From the NCBI GenBank assembly GCA_964194935.1, contig CAXMOL010000003.1:1-9695 (forward strand): a DNA stretch of 9,695 bases. The letters run 5' to 3'. The DNA comes from JACZWZ01 sp964194935. GTDB taxonomy: Bacteria > Actinomycetota > Acidimicrobiia > Spongiisociales > UBA11373. Shown piece by piece: positions 6,283 to 9,695 of this stretch; the stretch's first letter is position 1; each line of letters begins with the position of its first letter. Under the pieces are notes generated by a model. It was not told the DNA's origin. It made no database searches and was given only the letters and a program-made list of their open reading frames with translations. A program made the position numbers and the translations under genes.

Positions 6283-7293
6283 TCACGACGGGGGACTCTT
6301 TGGGGTCATGAATGGCATCAGAGACCGCAGCCGACGGCCTACCTCTTCAATGGGGTGTGCTGCGTCTTCGGCGCGGTATTTGGCAAGGTTTGGCGATCCG
6401 GCTCGGTGTTCGCCGAGCCATTCCTTGGCGAACTCGCCGGACTGGATCTCGGTCAGGATCCGACCCATCTCCGCACGAGTGGCGTCGGTGATGATGCGCG
6501 GTCCCCGGGTGAAATCCCCAAACTCAGCCGTGTCGGAGACCGAGTGGCGCATCCAGCCGAGACCGCCCTCGAACAGCAGGTCGACGATGAGCTTTAGTTC
6601 GTGCAGGCACTCGAAGTAGGCCGACTCGGGTGCATATCCGGCCTCGACCAGTGTTTCGAACGACGCCTTGATGAGTTCTGATACGCCGCCGCACAGGATT
6701 ACCTGCTCGCCGAAGAGATCAGTCTCGGTCTCCTCGCGGAACGTGGTCTCCAGGACTCCGGCGCGAGTGGCGCCGATCGCGTCGGCGTAGGAGATCGCCA
6801 GGTCCATTGCGGAGCCCGAGGCATCTTGATCGACTGCGACCAGGGCAGGAACCCCGCTGCCGTCCTCATAGGTCCGGCGCACCAGGTGGCCTGGACTTTT
6901 GGGGGCGACCATCGCTACGTCGACTCCTTCGGGTGCCTTGATTTCGCCGTAGTGAACATTGAAGCCATGGGCGAAGAACAGAGCGTTGCCCGGTTCCAGA
7001 TGCGGACCGATTTCGTCGCGATAGACGTCGGACATGTGTTGGTCGGGAACGAGCATCATCACCAGATCGGCCCATTCGGCAGCCTCAGCCGGGGTCTGGA
7101 CGTTTAGACCTGCCTGGCGGGCCGCCTCTGCCGAGGAAGAGGTGGATCGCAACCCAACGGTGACTTCGACTCCCGAATCGGCCAGGTTGAGGGCATGAGC
7201 ATGGCCTTGACTGCCGTACCCGATCACCGCGACTTTGCGTCCGCGGATCAGTTCAGGATCAGCGCTCTCCTGGTAGTGAATGTTGACAGTCAT
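6283..7293 (-). CDS. ilvC: Ketol-acid reductoisomerase (class I)
   Basis: Converts 2-acetolactate and 2-aceto-2-hydroxybutyrate to the dihydroxy acids by Mg2+-dependent alkyl migration and NAD(P)H reduction (EC 1.1.1.86). At 336 residues it is the short class I form. Seen: Rossmann GYGSQG (25-30), the cofactor-specificity loop GLRSTSSSAEAA (47-58), whose serines suggest NADPH preference, AHGFNVHYG (H109), the APKSPGH segment, and the knotted C-terminal domain with metal ligands D192, E196, E228 and E232 (TDLFGEQ; ECLHELKLIVDL). APKSPGHLVRR differs slightly from the usual APKGPGHTVRR. It begins 9 bp after ilvN, and the ilvN stop codon overlaps its AGGAG Shine-Dalgarno (6-base spacing), so the two genes are cotranscribed. 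Confidence 0.97.
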   Translation of the reverse strand: MTVNIHYQESADPELIRGRKVAVIGYGSQGHAHALNLADSGVEVTVGLRSTSSSAEAARQAGLNVQTPAEAAEWADLVMMLVPDQHMSDVYRDEIGPHLEPGNALFFAHGFNVHYGEIKAPEGVDVAMVAPKSPGHLVRRTYEDGSGVPALVAVDQDASGSAMDLAISYADAIGATRAGVLETTFREETETDLFGEQVILCGGVSELIKASFETLVEAGYAPESAYFECLHELKLIVDLLFEGGLGWMRHSVSDTAEFGDFTRGPRIITDATRAEMGRILTEIQSGEFAKEWLGEHRAGSPNLAKYRAEDAAHPIEEVGRRLRSLMPFMTPKSPPS

Positions 7294-7302
7294 ATGGATC
7301 TC

Positions 7303-7803
7303 CTACTGCTCGACATTGACCTTGCTTCTGGCCTTGGTATCCCGGGCCATCGCGATTCGTCCCGACTTGACGAGGTCGACCACTCCGTAGTGCGCAACCA
7401 GGTTGAGGAAGTCGGTCAGTCGCTCGGGGTGATCGCAGAGTTCGAACGTGACGGATTTGGCGCCCACATCGATGGTGGTGGCTCCGAACACTTCGGCGGT
7501 GTCCCTCACCTCACGCCGGCTACCGGGGTCGGCAGACACCCTGACCAGCATGACCTCCCGTTCGAGGGATTCGTTCGGGTCGAGTTCCGAAACTTTCAGG
7601 ACGTTGACCAATTTGTGCAGCTGCTTGGTGACTTGTTCGACCGCGACGTCGTCTACGACGAGCGTGATTCGGGAGAGTCCCACCTGATGGATGGGGCCGA
7701 CGGCCAATGAGCGGATGTTGAAGCCGCGCAGAGCACACATGGAAGCGACCCTGGCGAGCACACCCGGTTTGTCCTGCACGGTGACCGAGAGCGTGTGGTG
7801 CAT
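7303..7803 (-). CDS. ilvN: Acetolactate synthase small (regulatory) subunit
   Basis: Regulatory partner of IlvB: it raises catalytic activity and carries the valine feedback site. Its 166 residues show an N-terminal ACT domain (about 3-75) opening with HTLSVTVQDKPGVLARVASM, GFNIRSLAVG and ITLVVDD, then KQLHKLVNVLKV, and a second ACT-like domain (about 80-158) with REVMLVRVSAD, VFGATTIDVG, SVTFEL and GVVDLVKSGRIAMAR. This resembles the ~168-residue actinobacterial type. The ATG at 7803 gives the family start; the frame is open further upstream but no standard start codon occurs in the 46-bp gap to ilvB. The ribosome site is unclear (GGGCGGGG 5 bases upstream). The feedback ligand, valine, is inferred from the family. 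Confidence 0.96.
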   Translation of the reverse strand: MHHTLSVTVQDKPGVLARVASMCALRGFNIRSLAVGPIHQVGLSRITLVVDDVAVEQVTKQLHKLVNVLKVSELDPNESLEREVMLVRVSADPGSRREVRDTAEVFGATTIDVGAKSVTFELCDHPERLTDFLNLVAHYGVVDLVKSGRIAMARDTKARSKVNVEQ

Positions 7804-7849
7804 TAGAGCCCCGCCCGGTTGAATCTCACCAACGTCACAGGGCAGGGCA

Positions 7850-9562
7850 TCAGAGATCCTCCGGTCCGAGGGCTATATCGCTGCACGAACCCCCAGCAGG
7901 CACCATTGGAAAGACCATCTCATCGGGGTCGGTGCGTACTTCGAGCAGGGCCGGCTTGTCGCTCACCGCCAGCATTTTGCGAATGGCAGGTCCAACTTCA
8001 TCGGGCGTCTCTACCGAGATACCCACCCAGCCACACGCTTCGGCCAGGGCTGGATAGTTGGGGCTGTCGCCGCTCAGGTCGGTGGCCGAGAATCGGCGAT
8101 CGTAGAAGAGCGTCTGCCACTGGCGCACCATGCCGTGTCCGCCGTTGTTGATCAGCATGACCTTGATCGGGACGTCCTCGGCTGCCGCCGTCACCATCTC
8201 TTGGAACGTCATTTGGAATGACCCGTCACCGTCGATGGCAACGACCATTTCCTGTGGCATCCCGACCTTGGCTCCGATAGCGGCGGGGACTGCAAAGCCC
8301 ATTGTTCCCAATCCTCCTGAGTTGATCCATGTCCGTGGCTTGGAGAATTGCCAGAACTGGCTGGCCCACATCTGGTGCTGGCCGACACCCGAGACAACGA
8401 TCGCCTCACCCTCGGTGGCGTCGAGCAATTCTTCGATGGCGTACTGGGCCTTTATTGGGCCGTCCGGCGCTTGGTCGTAGCGGAGCGGGTAATCCGCTTG
8501 CCACGTTGCGATCGTCTCGAGCCAGGCTGAACGTTCCGGCAGCGACGAGTCGGCGAGGCGACCGGCCAACTCGGCATGTAGCTGCCCGAGGACCACCTTG
8601 ACGTCACCCACAATTGGGACCTCGGGGTTTCTTACTTTGCCGATCTCCGCAGGGTCGATGTCGACGTGGATCACCTTTGCTGCTGGAGCGAAGCTCGCCG
8701 GATCACCGGTGACCCGGTCATCGAACCGCGTGCCTAGAGCTATGAGGAGGTCGGCCTTTTGCATCGCAGTCACGGCCGTGTAGGTGCCGTGCATTCCGGG
8801 CATTCCCAATGCCAGCGGGTGAGCATCGGGGAAGGCGCCGCGGGCCATGAGTGTGGTCGTTACCGGCGTGTTGATGGCTTCGGCGAACTGGAGTAGTTCT
8901 TCCGACGCTGCGGCCGCAACCACGCCACCGCCGACGTACAGGACGGGTTGCTGTGCCTTCATGATGAGGTCGATCGCCCGTTGAATCTGTCCGGAGTGAC
9001 CTTCCCTGGATGGCCGGTATCCCGGCAGATCAACCGGTCCTGGCTCGTTCCATTCGACCTCGGCTGTCAGCAGGTCCTTGGGGATATCGACGAGCACAGG
9101 TCCTTTGCGACCGGTCGAGGCGAGATGGAACGCCTCATGCACCACCTCGCAGAGATCATTGATATCCGTGATCAGGTACACATGCTTGGTGCAATGCATT
9201 GCCATGCCGGTGGTCGGCGCCTCCTGGAAAGCGTCGTTGCCCATCGAGGCCAGGGCGACTTGTCCGGTGATGGCGACCAGCGGAACGGAATCCATCAGGG
9301 CGTCCTGCAGCGGCGTGATGATGTTGGTGGCGCCGGGCCCGGAGGTGGCGATCACCACACCGACCTTCCCGGTGGCATGGGCATAGCCCTCTGCCATGTG
9401 TCCGGCCCCTTGCTCATGACGGGCCAGGACGTGTCGGATGGGGCTATCGAGGAGTGGATCGTATGCGGGGAGGATGGCTCCCCCGGGTACCCCGAACGCG
9501 ACCTCTACTCCCTCGTACTCGAGGGACTTGATGAGGGCTTCGGCTCCGGTCATCCTGGTCAT
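7850..9562 (-). CDS. ilvB: Acetolactate synthase large (catalytic) subunit
   Basis: The ThDP-, FAD- and Mg2+-dependent acetohydroxyacid synthase (EC 2.2.1.6), the first common step for valine, leucine and isoleucine. It has 570 residues. The N-terminal pyrimidine-binding domain carries catalytic E50 (RHEQGAGHMAEGYA), followed by TSGPGATN and FQEA with Q113. The middle FAD-type domain has ALGTRFDDRVTGD. The C-terminal domain has the ThDP motif from G445 (GDGSFQMTFQE) to N472-N473, then MVRQWQTLFY with W482, the position linked to herbicide sensitivity in other AHAS enzymes. Residues 115-127 read APTTGMAMHCTKH, unlike the usual actinobacterial ADIVGITMPITKH. The ATG at 9562 has AGGA six bases upstream; M4 is a possible alternative start. 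It is the first structural gene of the operon and follows the attenuator leader. Confidence 0.97.
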   Translation of the reverse strand: MTRMTGAEALIKSLEYEGVEVAFGVPGGAILPAYDPLLDSPIRHVLARHEQGAGHMAEGYAHATGKVGVVIATSGPGATNIITPLQDALMDSVPLVAITGQVALASMGNDAFQEAPTTGMAMHCTKHVYLITDINDLCEVVHEAFHLASTGRKGPVLVDIPKDLLTAEVEWNEPGPVDLPGYRPSREGHSGQIQRAIDLIMKAQQPVLYVGGGVVAAAASEELLQFAEAINTPVTTTLMARGAFPDAHPLALGMPGMHGTYTAVTAMQKADLLIALGTRFDDRVTGDPASFAPAAKVIHVDIDPAEIGKVRNPEVPIVGDVKVVLGQLHAELAGRLADSSLPERSAWLETIATWQADYPLRYDQAPDGPIKAQYAIEELLDATEGEAIVVSGVGQHQMWASQFWQFSKPRTWINSGGLGTMGFAVPAAIGAKVGMPQEMVVAIDGDGSFQMTFQEMVTAAAEDVPIKVMLINNGGHGMVRQWQTLFYDRRFSATDLSGDSPNYPALAEACGWVGISVETPDEVGPAIRKMLAVSDKPALLEVRTDPDEMVFPMVPAGGSCSDIALGPEDL

Positions 9563-9583
9563 TGGGTTTCCTGTTCGGGATAC

Positions 9584-9607
9584 AAAAAAACCTCCCGGTG
9601 GGGAGGG
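9584..9607 (-). terminator. Intrinsic terminator / attenuator before ilvB
   Basis: On the minus strand CCTCCC-CACC-GGGAGG forms a 6-bp stem with a 4-base loop, followed directly by seven T. It ends about 20 bases before the ilvB ATG and just upstream of its Shine-Dalgarno, with no gene between. A terminator placed after a BCAA-rich leader peptide and ahead of ilvB is the arrangement of transcriptional attenuation. The plus strand has no T-tract here, so it acts only toward ilvB. Confidence 0.85.
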
Positions 9608-9609
9608 TT

Positions 9610-9639
9610 GCGCGTACGAGTATGTGCAGGCGTACGCGC
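9610..9639 (-). promoter_or_regulatory. Leader hairpin between leader-peptide stop and terminator
   Basis: GCGCGTACG (9639-9631) and CGTACGCGC (9618-9610) are perfect 9-bp complements around a 12-base loop. The stem begins at the last base of the leader peptide's TAG and ends 3 bases before the terminator stem. A ribosome at or near the stop codon would cover its 5' arm. The 5' arm could alternatively pair (CGTAC:GTACG) with the Leu-Val codons of the leader. It is probably a pause or switch hairpin; its precise role is inference. Confidence 0.65.
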
Positions 9640-9677
9640 TACATAATAAGTACGAGGATGGTGGCGGTTGTTGTCAT
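9639..9677 (-). CDS. ilvB leader peptide (MTTTATILVLIM), attenuation
   Basis: A 12-codon frame reading M-T-T-T-A-T-I-L-V-L-I-M and then TAG, far too short for ordinary gene calling. Five consecutive codons (ATC CTC GTA CTT ATT) specify isoleucine, leucine, valine, leucine and isoleucine, the three products of this pathway; three threonine codons (threonine is the isoleucine precursor) and a further one come before. Known ilvB-type leaders of enteric bacteria and corynebacteria have the same character. Stalling of ribosomes when any of these charged tRNAs is scarce would couple BCAA supply to transcription of ilvBNC-leuBCD. No Shine-Dalgarno precedes the ATG (the 10 bases before it are CATCCGCCAC), so translation may be leaderless, or an upstream start may lie outside the window. 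Confidence 0.8.
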   Translation of the reverse strand: MTTTATILVLIM

Positions 9678-9681
9678 GTGG

Positions 9682-9695
9682 CGGATGAGTATCCG
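9682..9695. repeat. Small inverted repeat just upstream of the leader peptide (edge-truncated)
   Basis: CGGAT-GAGT-ATCCG is a perfect 5-bp inverted repeat ending at the window edge, 4 bp before the leader ATG. It may extend beyond the window. On the minus strand GATACT (9693-9688) within it is a loose -10 match that would place transcription start close to the leader ATG. Whether this is an operator, a promoter part or chance cannot be decided here. Confidence 0.3.

Noticed and set aside
9591..9606. Plus-strand terminator at the same hairpin
   Set aside because: On the plus strand the stem is preceded by A7 and followed by GTTGCGCG, with no T-tract and no plus-strand gene ending here.
8948..9646. 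232-residue plus-strand open frame
   Set aside because: It is antisense to ilvB, whose protein is fully conserved with all catalytic motifs; long antisense frames are expected at this G+C and codon usage.
9563..9695. T-box or other tRNA-sensing riboswitch upstream of ilvB
   Set aside because: No T-box consensus bulge sequence or specifier-loop architecture is visible; the leader peptide with BCAA codons is a simpler and better supported explanation.

Overview
The window is a branched-chain amino acid (BCAA) biosynthesis locus, probably from an actinobacterium. I infer the lineage from the moderately high G+C, the Mycobacterium-like style of LeuB and IlvN, and start codons that lie very close to -10-like boxes. 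I cannot place it more precisely; an uncultured Acidimicrobiia-type lineage would fit but is a guess.

Layout, left to right. (1) Positions 1-1326, minus strand: a TetR-family regulator followed 22 bp later by an ABC-2-type exporter ATPase that runs off the left edge. This is probably a small regulated efflux operon unrelated to BCAA synthesis. (2) 1327-1438: divergent promoter region with a perfect TATAAT for tetR and TGTTCA repeats around it. (3) 1439-2350, plus strand: ilvE, the BCAA aminotransferase. (4) 2351-2815: a 465-bp gene-free convergent region. It holds two related palindromic repeat elements (96 bp and 241 bp), the larger with an internal 81-bp tandem duplication. (5) 2816-9562, minus strand: seven tightly packed genes in transcription order ilvB, ilvN, ilvC, a small protein resembling the regulatory domain of LeuA, leuB, leuC, leuD. 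Gaps are 46, 9, 50 and 8 bp, followed by two 4-bp ATGA overlaps. (6) 9563-9695: the ilvB leader, with a 12-residue leader peptide (MTTTATILVLIM) carrying a run of Ile-Leu-Val-Leu-Ile codons, a 9-bp hairpin starting at its stop codon, and an intrinsic terminator just before the ilvB ribosome binding site.

How it works together. IlvBN makes acetolactate or acetohydroxybutyrate and IlvC reduces and isomerises it. LeuCD and LeuB perform the second and third leucine-specific steps, and IlvE does the final transamination. IlvD and the LeuA catalytic protein are not in the window. The operon also encodes two apparent allosteric modules, IlvN (ACT domains) and the LeuA-regulatory-like protein, and is preceded by what looks like a translation-sensing attenuator reading all three BCAAs. 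The most interesting points are the attenuator, whose switching structure is not the textbook one, the free-standing LeuA-type regulatory domain, and the palindromic repeat pair between ilvE and leuD.
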